40,387 nucleotides of DNA, from assembly GCA_003559475.1 (NCBI GenBank), contig PWLF01000252.1, positions 1-40,387 on the forward strand. The letters are read 5' to 3'. Positions within the stretch are counted from its first letter, which is position 1. Each line of letters opens with the position of its first letter. Under the pieces are notes generated by a model. That model was not told where the DNA came from. It saw only the letters and a program-made list of their open reading frames with translations, and made no database searches. The translations under genes were made by a program, and so were the position numbers. Shown piece by piece: positions 18,053 through 25,363 of the stretch. This DNA comes from Bacteroidales bacterium (GTDB taxonomy: Bacteria; Bacteroidota; Bacteroidia; Bacteroidales; UBA7960).

Positions 18053-18085
18053 CAAATATAATAAATAAAATAATATAAATATCAA
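18053..18085 (-). promoter_or_regulatory. Promoter candidate for the SPOR-FISUMP-polA run
   Basis: On the minus strand TTG (18083-18085), a 22-nt spacer and TATATTTG (18053-18060) match the Bacteroidota consensus. The -33 element lies in the last codons of proS. The leader to the SPOR ATG would be about 95 nt and is very AT-rich. Confidence 0.5.
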
Positions 18086-19557
18086 TAAGCTCTGGCAAAG
18101 ATGACTCTTTTTTCCGATGGATTGCCGGAATAGACGCATTTGCCTTTTTCTGCTATGCTATTAAGAGGGATACATCTAATAGTTGCTTTTGTTTCTTGTT
18201 TTATTTTTTCTTCTGTTTCAGCAGTGCCATCCCAGTGAGCTAAAATGAAGCCTCCTTTATTGTCAAGTACTTCTTTAAATTTATCCCATGAATCTACTTT
18301 TGTTGTATTATCTTCTCTGAATGTCAATGCTTTTTGATAAAGGTTATCTTGTATAGCTTCTAGTAAGTGTTCTATTTTATTAGCAATATCAGCTTCCTGA
18401 TATGAGGTTTTTTCAAGGGTATCACGTCTTGCTACCTCAACGGTTTTGTTTTTAATATCTCGCATACCGACAGCTATTCTAACGGGAACACCCTTAAATT
18501 CGTATTCATTAAATTTCCAACCCGGTTTATGAGTATCTCTGTCATCAAGTTTCACAGATATATTTTTACTTTCAAGCTCTTTTTTTATTTCTTTAGCTTT
18601 TTCGCATGTTATTTTGTATTCTTCATCAGATTTATATATAGGTATTATAGCAACTTGAATTGGGGCTAATTTAGGAGGCAAAACAAGTCCATTATCATCA
18701 GAGTGCGCCATTATTAACGCTCCTACAAGTCTTGTGGACACGCCCCAGGAAGAAGCCCATACATACTCTTCTTTACCCTCTTTATTGCTAAATTTTACAT
18801 CAAATGCTTTGGCAAAATTTTGGCCCAAAAAATGAGATGTTCCTGCTTGAAGAGCTTTCCCATCCTGCATCAAAGCTTCTATACAGTATGTTTCTATCGC
18901 CCCTGCGAATCTTTCATTTTCAGATTTTAAACCTTTAATAACCGGAGTTGCCATAAATTTTTCAGCAAATTCAGTATATACCTCAAGCATCTTTTCTGTT
19001 TCTTCAATAGCCTCTTCTTTAGTTGCATGAGCCGTATGCCCTTCTTGCCATAAAAATTCCGCAGTTCTCAAAAATAATCTGGTTCGCATTTCCCATCTAA
19101 CAACATTTGCCCATTGATTAACAAGTATTGGAAGATCACGATAGGACTGCACCCACTTCCTGTAAGTATCCCATATAATTGTCTCTGAGGTTGGTCTGAC
19201 TATTAACTCCTCTTCTAGTTTAGCATTTTCATCAACAATAATTCCATCTCCGTTATCGCTATTTTTAAGCCTGTAATGTGTTACTACAGCACATTCTTTA
19301 GCAAACCCTTCTACATGATCCGCTTCTTTGCTTAAAAATGATTTTGGAATAAATAAAGGGAAATATGCATTTGAATGACCAGTATCTTTAAACATCTTGT
19401 CAAGTGCAGCTTGCATTTTTTCCCAAATAGCATAGCCATAAGGCTTAATAACCATACAGCCTCTTACTGCTGAATTTTCAGCTAATCCGGCTTTTAGTAC
19501 AATGTCATTGTACCATTTTGAATAATTTTCTTCGCGTTTTAAAAAATCTTTTGCCAT
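18082..19557 (-). CDS. proS: Prolyl-tRNA synthetase (archaeal/eukaryal-type, ProS type 3)
   Basis: A 491-residue class II aminoacyl-tRNA synthetase that charges tRNA-Pro. The length and motifs fit the short ProS type 3 lacking the INS editing domain of the bacterial type. Motif 1 includes '[18 protein letters not shown]'. Motif 2 is '[20 protein letters not shown]' followed by '[11 protein letters not shown]'. The proline-binding '[18 protein letters not shown]' and '[20 protein letters not shown]' (motif 3) are present. An anticodon-binding domain follows ('[12 protein letters not shown]', '[19 protein letters not shown]'), and the C-terminus ends in the expected Tyr ('KRVIFARAY'). This type is usual in Bacteroidota. 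A convincing promoter lies 53 nt upstream of the ATG. Confidence 0.97.
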   Translation of the reverse strand: MAKDFLKREENYSKWYNDIVLKAGLAENSAVRGCMVIKPYGYAIWEKMQAALDKMFKDTGHSNAYFPLFIPKSFLSKEADHVEGFAKECAVVTHYRLKNSDNGDGIIVDENAKLEEELIVRPTSETIIWDTYRKWVQSYRDLPILVNQWANVVRWEMRTRLFLRTAEFLWQEGHTAHATKEEAIEETEKMLEVYTEFAEKFMATPVIKGLKSENERFAGAIETYCIEALMQDGKALQAGTSHFLGQNFAKAFDVKFSNKEGKEEYVWASSWGVSTRLVGALIMAHSDDNGLVLPPKLAPIQVAIIPIYKSDEEYKITCEKAKEIKKELESKNISVKLDDRDTHKPGWKFNEYEFKGVPVRIAVGMRDIKNKTVEVARRDTLEKTSYQEADIANKIEHLLEAIQDNLYQKALTFREDNTTKVDSWDKFKEVLDNKGGFILAHWDGTAETEEKIKQETKATIRCIPLNSIAEKGKCVYSGNPSEKRVIFARAY

Positions 19558-19609
19558 AAAACTTATTATTGGTATGATATTTGCAGTATTTTACACTAAA
19601 ATAGACTGG

Positions 19610-19637
19610 CAAATTTAACAAAAAAAGAGAAAACCAA
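19610..19637 (-). promoter_or_regulatory. proS: Promoter of proS with overlapping palindrome
   Basis: On the minus strand TTG (19635-19637), a 17-nt spacer and TAAATTTG (19610-19617) match the Bacteroidota promoter consensus. AACCAATTTGGTT (19632-19644), a 6-bp-arm palindrome, covers the -33 element and could be a repressor site; that role is inference. Confidence 0.6.
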
Positions 19638-19775
19638 TTTGGTTGTAAAAATATAAAAAAATGTTAAACAGATTCTTTTAATTAGTGAAATAAAATAAAA
19701 ATTATTAATTTTATATTTTGAAAATATATAAACTCATAAGCATTAAAAAAAATAATATAACGTTATAATAATAGA

Positions 19776-19792
19776 AGGATTTTAAAAATCCT
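19776..19792. repeat. Palindrome AGGATTTTAAAAATCCT upstream of the Tyr/Ser-rich lipoprotein
   Basis: Eight-base arms around a single central A, 41 nt before the ATG at 19833. It is either an operator or a small 5' leader hairpin. The 275-nt gap around it (19558-19832) otherwise holds only the proS promoter and AT-rich sequence. Confidence 0.45.
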
Positions 19793-19817
19793 GCATAAAT
19801 TAAAAAACATACTCTTG

Positions 19818-19825
19818 AAAGGAGG
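19818..19825 (+). promoter_or_regulatory. Strong Shine-Dalgarno sequence deciding the start at 19833
   Basis: AAAGGAGG lies 7 nt before ATG 19833 and is fully complementary to the anti-SD. Bacteroidota mRNAs usually lack such sites, and none of the other genes in this window shows one. It makes the ORF-track TTG start (19815) implausible, since that would place the SD inside the coding region. Confidence 0.7.
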
Positions 19826-19832
19826 CAAAGCC

Positions 19833-21398
19833 ATGAAAACACTAATAAAAATAACAATATCGGCAATAGCAGGCATGATTATGATTTCATGTGCTACAAT
19901 GAATCATAACCATTACGTACACGATGACATTTATTATTCTTCTTCTAGGGCATCATCAATAGATGAAGCAAAAGAAGATAATGATGAAATTGTCAGAAAA
20001 GAAGCAACAGTTGTTGAAGTGCCTGCAAATCAACAAGATAGCAAAGCAAGCTATTCAGAGCAGCATTATAATGATTATGAAAAAGATACTGAAGAGTCAT
20101 ATTATTATGATGGTAATGGAGATGTCCATATTCATAATTATTATGGTGATTATTATGACTACTCTTATGCTTCAAGAATAAGACGTTTCCATCGTCCTTA
20201 TGTATCTTTTGGATACTATGACCCATTTTACACCAATATGTACTGGTACACTTATAATCCTTATTACTATGGTGTAAGCATTTATTGGGGACCTAGTTAT
20301 TACCATAGGTATTATTCATGGCATTACAGACCATGGAGATCTCATAGATATTATTATGGGCATCCGTATTGGTCAGGTTATAATTATGGATACTGGACCG
20401 GATACTGGCATGGATATCATGGGTCTTCAAGGCATACAGCTGACTACTACTATGGTCACCGCAGCACCGGAGGTTCAACTACTGCCAGAAGCTCTATGGC
20501 TTCATTTGACAACAGTGTTATTTCAGGAAGAACTTCTCCGGAGATGCATAATGTTCAACAGCAAAGAGCAAACGTAACAAGGTCAGCAGGAAGATTAGAA
20601 AGTGCTCAAGCAAGAGAGTCGCAATTTGAAGCTCAACAGAGAAGGACGGAACCTCAACTTACAGCAGAATCAAGAAGAACAGAATCTTCTCCAGTTATTG
20701 AGTCAGCAAAACCTGACAGTAAACAGCAGCAATTTTCTGCAAGAGGTCAAGAACAAAAACCTGAAGCAACTGCTCAACAAAGATACTCTGCTCCTGAAAA
20801 AAGCAGAGAGCTTAGAGCTCAAAATGAGCGCAGATATGAAAGACCTGATGGATCTTCTCTTTCTGCAGAAGGCAGAAAAGTTGAAAGCAATTATAATAAG
20901 CCCAGAACTTATACTTCACCAAGCTATCAACAGCCAAGGTCAAGTCAGGAATATACAAGACCTCAAAGTTCCAGAACACCGGAATCTACAAGACAAACTC
21001 AAGATGCGCAAAGGAGACAGCCTGAGGCTACACAGCAAAGAAGGGATAGTAGCCCGTCTGCCAGACCAAGCAGTTCGCCTAGTAGACAATCAGCAAGTCC
21101 AAGCAGTAGTAGCCCTAGTCGTTCTTCTGCCAGACCAAGTAGCTCGCCGAGCAGATCGTCCGCAAGACCAAGCAGTAGCACCCCAAGTCGATCATCTGAA
21201 AGGCCAAGTAGCAGTTCATCAAGTCGTTCTTCATCTGCAAGGCCAAGTAGCTCGCCTAGCAGATCGTCTGCCAGACCAAGCAGCTCTAGTTCTTCCGGAA
21301 GGTCGTCAGGAGTTTCTCCTTCAAGAAGTTCAAGTAGCAGTGGCACCAGTTCATCAAGGTCATCTAGTTCTTCCAGCCCAAGTAGAAGAAATAGATAG
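19833..21398 (+). CDS. Low-complexity surface lipoprotein: Tyr/His/Trp-rich then Ser/Arg/Pro-rich
   Basis: About 521 residues from the ATG at 19833. The signal peptide ends in a lipobox (..MIMIS-C-A), so it should be a lipoprotein. Residues about 90-200 are extremely rich in Tyr, His, Trp and Gly ('YYGVSIYWGPSYYHRYYSWH'). The middle (about 240-400) is Gln/Glu/Arg-rich. The C-terminal 130 residues are a repetitive Ser/Pro/Arg tract with about a dozen copies of '(S)SARPSSSPSR' variants. No catalytic domain is visible. The YxH-rich part resembles low-complexity aromatic regions of Bacteroidota surface proteins, while the Ser/Arg tract should be disordered, basic and able to bind polyanions. Function unknown. 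Two long ORFs in other frames (20602-21411 plus, 20999-21346 minus) are shadows of this repetitive coding. A terminator follows at 21430. Confidence 0.8.
   Translation: MKTLIKITISAIAGMIMISCATMNHNHYVHDDIYYSSSRASSIDEAKEDNDEIVRKEATVVEVPANQQDSKASYSEQHYNDYEKDTEESYYYDGNGDVHIHNYYGDYYDYSYASRIRRFHRPYVSFGYYDPFYTNMYWYTYNPYYYGVSIYWGPSYYHRYYSWHYRPWRSHRYYYGHPYWSGYNYGYWTGYWHGYHGSSRHTADYYYGHRSTGGSTTARSSMASFDNSVISGRTSPEMHNVQQQRANVTRSAGRLESAQARESQFEAQQRRTEPQLTAESRRTESSPVIESAKPDSKQQQFSARGQEQKPEATAQQRYSAPEKSRELRAQNERRYERPDGSSLSAEGRKVESNYNKPRTYTSPSYQQPRSSQEYTRPQSSRTPESTRQTQDAQRRQPEATQQRRDSSPSARPSSSPSRQSASPSSSSPSRSSARPSSSPSRSSARPSSSTPSRSSERPSSSSSSRSSSARPSSSPSRSSARPSSSSSSGRSSGVSPSRSSSSSGTSSSRSSSSSSPSRRNR
21140..21395 (+). 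repeat. Coding tandem repeat region (Ser-Ala-Arg-Pro-Ser units)
   Basis: Approximately ten imperfect repeats of a 24-36-nt unit such as 'ccaagtagctcgcc' with 'agatcgtctgc', encoding SARPSSSPSR-type peptides. Serine codons alternate among agc, agt, tct and tca, so the DNA is less repetitive than the peptide, which suggests selection on the amino-acid composition. Boundaries are approximate. Confidence 0.6.
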
Positions 21399-21429
21399 TA
21401 AATGTTTGTAAAGTAAATAATATAACTAC

Positions 21430-21477
21430 CTTCCCGTGTTAAAGAAAAGATATTTTTTTAAAAAATAACACGGGAAG
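21430..21477 (+). terminator. Rho-independent terminator after the Ser-rich lipoprotein gene
   Basis: CTTCCCGTGTTA (21430-21441) pairs perfectly with TAACACGGGAAG (21466-21477), a 12-bp stem with an A/T-rich 24-nt loop, followed by TTTTATAT. It lies 32 nt after the stop codon of the 19833 gene. Confidence 0.8.
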
Positions 21478-21637
21478 TTTTATATAAAAATAAATTATAA
21501 TTTTATTAGCTGAATTTTATTTAAGTGAGAAAAAATAAAAACAAATAATTCCAATATATTTTTTACGTTTTATATGTGAACTACTAGTGTCATAATATAA
21601 ATTTTTAAAATATTTTATTAATTAAACTTTATCATAG

Positions 21638-23107
21638 ATGTATAAAAAAATTATAATAGTAGCAGCTATTTTTATTTCTGTTACATCGTTTAGTGTTTAT
21701 ACGCAAAATATATCTGATGCTTTAAGATATTCTTATTTAACACCCGGGGGTACAGCCAGATTTATGAGTATGGGAGGTTCTTTTGGAGCTTTAGGAGGCG
21801 ATTTTTCTACTTTAAGCATAAATCCCGCCGGAATAGGGGTATATCGAAGCTCTGAAATTACTTTTACTCCTTCTTTGTATCATAATACAGTCAACTCTGA
21901 ATACTATGGAACTACCGCCGATGATTTTCAATACAATTTTAATATGCATAATTTGGGTGGAGTTTTTAACTTCTCGGTGCCCGGAGACGAAGATAAACCC
22001 GGTTGGCGTAGTGTTAACCTCGGAATAGGTTTTAACAGGCATAATAATTTTAATATGAGAAGAGTAACCGAAGGAGTAAACCCGGATAATTCAATGTTGA
22101 CAGCATGGCTGGATCAGGCTATAAATGAAGAAGGCGCAAATCCTGCTAACTTTGACCCTTTTTCTACTTGGTTAGCATGGGATACTTACCTCATTGATTC
22201 TACCGATACTGCACCATATCTTATGGTTGATCCTGAAAGTGGCGGATTGCAGACCAGACAAGAATCAAATGTTAGTGGATCTGTTAGAGACTTTGTTTTA
22301 ACTATGGGTGCTAATTATAATGACAGATTGTACCTGGGAGGAACATTTGGATTTCCCAGCGTAAGCTATTCCGAAACGACTACTCATTATGAAACTGATG
22401 TTCAGGACACTATCCAGTTCTTAAATTCTTTTTCTTATAAACATAATCTGACTACTACTGGAGCAGGATTTAATTTTAAGTTTGGAGCAATATTCAGAGC
22501 TACAGACATGATTAGATTAGGTGCAGCTATTCATACTCCTACTTTTTATGAATTGAATGATAGATGGAATGCTGAAGTTAATTCAGATATTACTTTTATC
22601 GAAGGGGATAGACACAAGCTTAATTCAAAATCAAAAGAGGGAAGATTTGATTATGAAATAAATACTCCTTTAAAGGCTATCGGAAGTTTAGGGTTAATAT
22701 TTGGAACTAATGGTTTAATTAATATAGATTATGAATATATAGATTATTCAAATACAAGATTAAGAAGTGATAATTACTCTTTTACTAAAGAAAATATTGA
22801 AATTAGTGATGACTTAACAGCACAGCATGTAATAAGAGCAGGCGGAGAAATAATTTTTCATCCATTCGTTTTGCGTGCCGGATATGCATATTATACAAAC
22901 CCCTATGAATCCGGAATAAATAATACTGAAAGATCACTTTTTTCTGCAGGATTTGGAATAAGAGAAAATAATTACTCTATAGATTTCGCATATATGTTTA
23001 AAATGCAGGATGAAGAATATTACCCTTATGGTGCTTCTTATACTGACCCCATTTCAAACGAGTATAATAAAAATGCTTTCATGGTAACTCTTGGACTTAG
23101 ATTTTAG
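21638..23107 (+). CDS. Outer-membrane protein of the OmpP1/FadL/TodX type
   Basis: A 489-residue protein with a signal peptide ('IIIVAAIFISVTSFSVYTQ', cleavage near YTQN). The mature N-terminus has the FadL-family hatch-like signature 'DALRYSYLTPGGTARFMSMG' and 'GSFGALGGDFSTLSINPAGIGVYRSSE'. Repeated amphipathic strands follow, with a terminal strand ending in aromatic Phe ('NAFMVTLGLRF'), as expected for a beta-barrel. Family members transport hydrophobic compounds across the outer membrane. In Bacteroidota many homologs have no tested substrate. It starts about 160 nt after the terminator at 21430 and ends at the edge of the repeat island, with no partner gene. I see no clear TAnnTTTG promoter before it. 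Confidence 0.85.
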   Translation: MYKKIIIVAAIFISVTSFSVYTQNISDALRYSYLTPGGTARFMSMGGSFGALGGDFSTLSINPAGIGVYRSSEITFTPSLYHNTVNSEYYGTTADDFQYNFNMHNLGGVFNFSVPGDEDKPGWRSVNLGIGFNRHNNFNMRRVTEGVNPDNSMLTAWLDQAINEEGANPANFDPFSTWLAWDTYLIDSTDTAPYLMVDPESGGLQTRQESNVSGSVRDFVLTMGANYNDRLYLGGTFGFPSVSYSETTTHYETDVQDTIQFLNSFSYKHNLTTTGAGFNFKFGAIFRATDMIRLGAAIHTPTFYELNDRWNAEVNSDITFIEGDRHKLNSKSKEGRFDYEINTPLKAIGSLGLIFGTNGLINIDYEYIDYSNTRLRSDNYSFTKENIEISDDLTAQHVIRAGGEIIFHPFVLRAGYAYYTNPYESGINNTERSLFSAGFGIRENNYSIDFAYMFKMQDEEYYPYGASYTDPISNEYNKNAFMVTLGLRF

Positions 23108-23140
23108 TTATTAAGTTTTTATAGATTGTCTGTTCTATAT

Positions 23141-23285
23141 CGAGATTTCTCCCTGGCGGTCGAAATGAACTGCCTTGTGATGATGGAGGGATGGAGGGGG
23201 ATGCGGCGAAGCCGCATCCCCCTCCCCTCTACTATCAAGCAATCTGGTCATTTCGAGCGAAGCGGCAGCGGAGCGAGAAATCTCG
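23141..23285. repeat. 145-nt inverted-repeat element with a perfect G/C-rich core hairpin
   Basis: Outer ends are inverted: CGAGATTTCT (23141-23150) with AGAAATCTCG (23276-23285), and TCGAAATGA (23160-23168) with TCATTTCGA (23248-23256). The core GGAGGGGGATGCGGC-GAA-GCCGCATCCCCCTCC (23193-23225) is a perfect 15-bp hairpin with a 3-nt loop. The GC content is far above the surroundings. It resembles the widespread 'gagatttctc..tcatttcga' intergenic repeats seen in Bacteroidota genomes. No gene is inside; the 66-residue ORF 23126-23326 is produced by the repeat itself. Confidence 0.8.
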
Positions 23286-23340
23286 TTGAATTGCCGGTTG
23301 GGGTGGCAAAACAGAGTAAAAAGTAAAAAGTAATAAATAA

Positions 23341-23440
23341 ATGGCTGAAAGCCATATTTATTTCAGCCCAATGGCAACGCCTTGGGTAATGATTGTATAA
23401 CAATCATTTTCGCCCTGAAAGGGGCAGGTTAATATCCTGC
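23341..23440 (+). repeat. Chain-of-hairpins repeat, copy 1 (five hairpins)
   Basis: Consecutive small hairpins: ATGGCT-gaa-AGCCAT (23341-23355), CCCAA-T-GGC-aac-GCC-TTGGG (23367-23386), ATGATTGT-ata-ACAATCAT (23389-23407), GCCC-tgaaag-GGGC (23412-23425) and GCAGG-ttaatat-CCTGC (23424-23440). A second copy lies at 25257-25336. It could be a non-autonomous mobile repeat or a transcribed structured RNA. Confidence 0.75.
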
Positions 23441-23477
23441 TAACTGACAAAGGGGGCGGGATTGTTGTTGCTTTACA

Positions 23478-23536
23478 AATAAAAGAAATAGAACAAATTC
23501 TTTCAATACAATGAAGTAATTAAGTTTAATTGTTTC
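23478..23536. repeat. Direct repeat flanking the ATPase gene, left copy
   Basis: 59 nt that align without gaps to 24733-24791, with 48 identities; 10 of the 11 differences are transitions. It begins AATAAAAGAA and ends TTAATTGTTTC. It sits 9 nt beyond the stop of the minus-strand ATPase gene. Confidence 0.75.
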
Positions 23537-23545
23537 ATTATTAAT

Positions 23546-24694
23546 TTATAATCCTGTTATCCAATTTAAATAATTCTCTTGATTTATGACTTGATATTTA
23601 GATTCGGGATATGCATTTATCCAAGATTTAGGAGCTTTTGGATTCTTTTTCGGATTCCATTTTATTTCATAAGCGAAGAGTTTCCCTTTGCGTTCTTCTA
23701 CCCAGTCAATTTCAACTTGATTATAAGTTCTCCAAAAGTAATTGTTAGAACTGATTTCTTTATAACTTTGAAGCTTAACTCTTTCAGCTATTAAATAGTT
23801 TTCCCACATTTGTCCGGCATCATTTCTAAGATATAATTGATTAAAGTTTGAAATAAGAGCATTGCGTATGCCATTATCATAAAAATACCATCTACTTGTT
23901 TTTGTGATTTCGTTTCTTAGATTTTTACTAAAGCCATTTATTTTAAAAACTACAAATACTTTGCAAAGTAAGTCAAGATACTTTTCAACTGTATTCCTTG
24001 CAATACCGACTTTATTTGAAATTTCATCGAGAGAAACTTCAGTGCCAATTTGAAAAGCTATTAGTCTTAGGATATCAAACATTTTTGATGCGTTTTTAAT
24101 GCCATCAAACTCAAGAATATCTTTTAGTAAATACGAGTTTACAAGTTCTTTCAAATATATCTCTTTATTTTTATATGATTCAAAAATGGTCTCGGGATAT
24201 GACCCGTATATTAGTCTGGTTTCAAGCAACGACTTGGTTTGTATAAGATTTTCGTGTTCAGATAATTCAAGTTGTGATAATGGATAAATTTGAATCGTAT
24301 ATTTTCGTCCTGTAAGAGGCTCGCCAAGCTTATTCGATAGATCAAACATTGATGAACCTGTAGCAATAATTTTTAAATGAGAAAATTTATCTATGAAGAA
24401 TTTTAGTACCAACCCAATATCAGGAATTTTCTGCGCTTCATCAATTATTAAAACGGTGTTATTTCCAATTAATCGCTTATAATTCTCATACGTTCTTTGT
24501 TTAAGAATTTCTGCACTAGCGATATCCTCGCCATCTATACTAAGCACTTTTTCTTTTTTTAGCTTATTGTTTTTCAGCCATTCTAAAAATGAAGTTTTGC
24601 CAACTCTCCTTGCTCCAAGCAAAATTAAAACTTTACCCGGTACAAACTTTTTAATAAAACTATCATTAAACGCTCTTAAAATAAATTTATCCAT
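23546..24694 (-). CDS. AAA_14 / DUF4143 family ATP-binding protein
   Basis: A 382-residue P-loop ATPase of the AAA_14-DUF4143 group. Walker A is 'LLGARRVGKTSFLEWL' near residues 25-40. Walker B is 'TVLIIDEAQKIPDIG' near 88. A sensor-1-like 'LKIIATGSSMFDLSNK' is near 117, followed by 'LTGRKYTIQIYPLSQLEL', typical of the family. A winged-helix segment ('VSLDEISNKVGIARNTVEKYL') follows near 220. The C-terminal DUF4143 part carries a PD-(D/E)xK-like stretch, 'VEIDWVEERKGKLFAYEIKW', near 330. Family members are very common, often strain-variable, and have no agreed function. It is monocistronic and surrounded on both sides by repeats, including 59-nt direct repeats just outside the coding region, so it may have been acquired as a unit. 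Confidence 0.88.
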   Translation of the reverse strand: MDKFILRAFNDSFIKKFVPGKVLILLGARRVGKTSFLEWLKNNKLKKEKVLSIDGEDIASAEILKQRTYENYKRLIGNNTVLIIDEAQKIPDIGLVLKFFIDKFSHLKIIATGSSMFDLSNKLGEPLTGRKYTIQIYPLSQLELSEHENLIQTKSLLETRLIYGSYPETIFESYKNKEIYLKELVNSYLLKDILEFDGIKNASKMFDILRLIAFQIGTEVSLDEISNKVGIARNTVEKYLDLLCKVFVVFKINGFSKNLRNEITKTSRWYFYDNGIRNALISNFNQLYLRNDAGQMWENYLIAERVKLQSYKEISSNNYFWRTYNQVEIDWVEERKGKLFAYEIKWNPKKNPKAPKSWINAYPESKYQVINQENYLNWITGL

Positions 24695-24708
24695 AAGACA
24701 TTTTTTTA

Positions 24709-24716
24709 CAAAGATA
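24709..24716 (-). promoter_or_regulatory. -7 element of the ATPase gene
   Basis: TATCTTTG on the minus strand, 14 nt before the ATG at 24694. No TTG stands at the expected -33 distance, so the match is half a promoter. The leader would be very short. Confidence 0.4.
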
Positions 24717-24732
24717 TATAAAATTTTTAATT

Positions 24733-24791
24733 AATAAAAGAATTAAGATAAATTCTTTTAATGTAGTGAAATAATTAAACTTAATTGTTTC
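24733..24791. repeat. Direct repeat flanking the ATPase gene, right copy
   Basis: Ungapped partner of 23478-23536 (48 of 59 positions identical), same orientation. It lies 38 nt upstream of the ATPase start, so the two copies bracket the gene and its short promoter region as a unit of about 1.25 kb. Confidence 0.75.
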
Positions 24792-24861
24792 TTGAAGAGC
24801 AAAGATAACAAGTTAAAAGCAAAAAGTGTAATATGTTGATATTAAGCATATTAAAAAATCG

Positions 24862-24906
24862 GGATGTTTTTGTAAGTGTCTCTTTATCATAATGTTGCCC
24901 CCGACT
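24862..24906. repeat. CATAATGTYG repeat family, unit 1
   Basis: A roughly 45-nt unit with a T/G-rich first half ('gatgtttttgtaagtgtc') and the core 'atcataatgttgcccccgactt'. Two further imperfect units are at 25131-25174 and 25180-25227. A 64-residue minus-strand ORF (24781-24975) reads across it and is judged spurious. Confidence 0.55.
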
Positions 24907-24979
24907 TAACCTATCATTAAAAAAATTACTCGAAAATTTACCGATTTTACCGGTAAAGACTTTTAAATCGCTCAAAACA

Positions 24980-25135
24980 AAAAACCTTATTACCTTAGTA
25001 ACACGGGAAATGACTAGTATCTCTAACCTTATTATCTTATTTTAGTAATCAGCAAAAAAAGAAAAATTTAAAATAAGCTAATAAGGTCTGTGTTTTATCG
25101 TGTATCCATTTGGTTACTAAGGTAATAAGGTTTTT
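24980..25135. repeat. Perfect 23-nt inverted repeat enclosing 110 nt
   Basis: AAAAACCTTATTACCTTAGTAAC (24980-25002, written here as two overlapping parts AAAAACCTTATTACC and TTACCTTAGTAAC) is exactly complementary to 25113-25135 (GTTACTAAGGTAATAAGG followed by TTTTT). The interval also holds a degenerate third copy at about 25024-25049 ('aaccttattatcttatttta'). No ORF lies inside. It resembles a short MITE with terminal inverted repeats or a large hairpin. Confidence 0.75.
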
Positions 25136-25174
25136 GCATTCGTTTCTTACCATAATGTCGCCGCTGACGCGGCT
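25131..25174. repeat. CATAATGTYG repeat family, unit 2
   Basis: 'tcttaccataatgtcgccgc' core preceded by a T/G-rich half; second of three imperfect direct units. Its 3' part forms the hairpin listed at 25160. Confidence 0.55.
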
Positions 25175-25179
25175 TTTTT
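25160..25179 (+). terminator. Terminator-like hairpin GCCGC-TGAC-GCGGC-TTTTTT
   Basis: A perfect 5-bp G/C stem with a tetraloop followed by six T. The shape is that of a compact rho-independent terminator on the plus strand, yet no plus-strand gene precedes it; it may be part of the repeat unit. Confidence 0.5.
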
Positions 25180-25227
25180 GATGTTTGTGTGTCCATTTTC
25201 TACCATAATGTCGTCGCTATGTGACTT
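25180..25227. repeat. CATAATGTYG repeat family, unit 3
   Basis: 'gatgtttgtgtgtccatttt' followed by 'ctaccataatgtcgtcgcta' and 'tgactt'; third imperfect direct unit, matching units 1 and 2 in both halves. Confidence 0.55.
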
Positions 25228-25256
25228 GGAGGTGCGAGAGGAAAAAGTGAAAAGTT

Positions 25257-25336
25257 ATGGCTGAAAGCCATACTTATTTGTAATGATTGTACGACAATCA
25301 TTTTCGCCCTGAAAGGGGCAGGTTAATATCATGCTA
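25257..25336 (+). repeat. Chain-of-hairpins repeat, copy 2 (one hairpin deleted)
   Basis: Matches copy 1 (23341-23440): ATGGCTGAAAGCCAT, ATGATTGTacgACAATCAT and GCCCTGAAAGGGGC are kept. The CCCAATGGC..GCCTTGG hairpin (about 22 nt) is missing as a whole. The last stem is weakened by one change (CATGC for CCTGC). The loop change ATA to ACG in the third hairpin leaves its stem intact. Confidence 0.75.
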
Positions 25337-25363
25337 AACAGAAACTCCTTCTCGTATTTAATT

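Noticed and set aside
20602-21411. 269-residue plus-strand ORF and 115-residue minus-strand ORF 20999-21346 inside the Ser-rich lipoprotein
   Set aside because: Both are shadow frames opened by the low-complexity codon use of the real gene, with monotone Leu/Gln or Leu/Glu composition.
23126-23326. 66-residue ORF reported in the ORF track
   Set aside because: It is entirely made by the GC-rich inverted-repeat element and its flanks; composition is repeat-derived and no family similarity is seen.
24781-24975. 64-residue minus-strand ORF
   Set aside because: It reads across the CATAATGTYG repeat unit and the end of the 59-nt direct repeat and has no recognisable domain; the upstream side has no promoter match.
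23341-25336. CRISPR array, considered because of repeated short hairpins
   Set aside because: Only two long copies about 1.9 kb apart and no regularly spaced spacers or cas genes.
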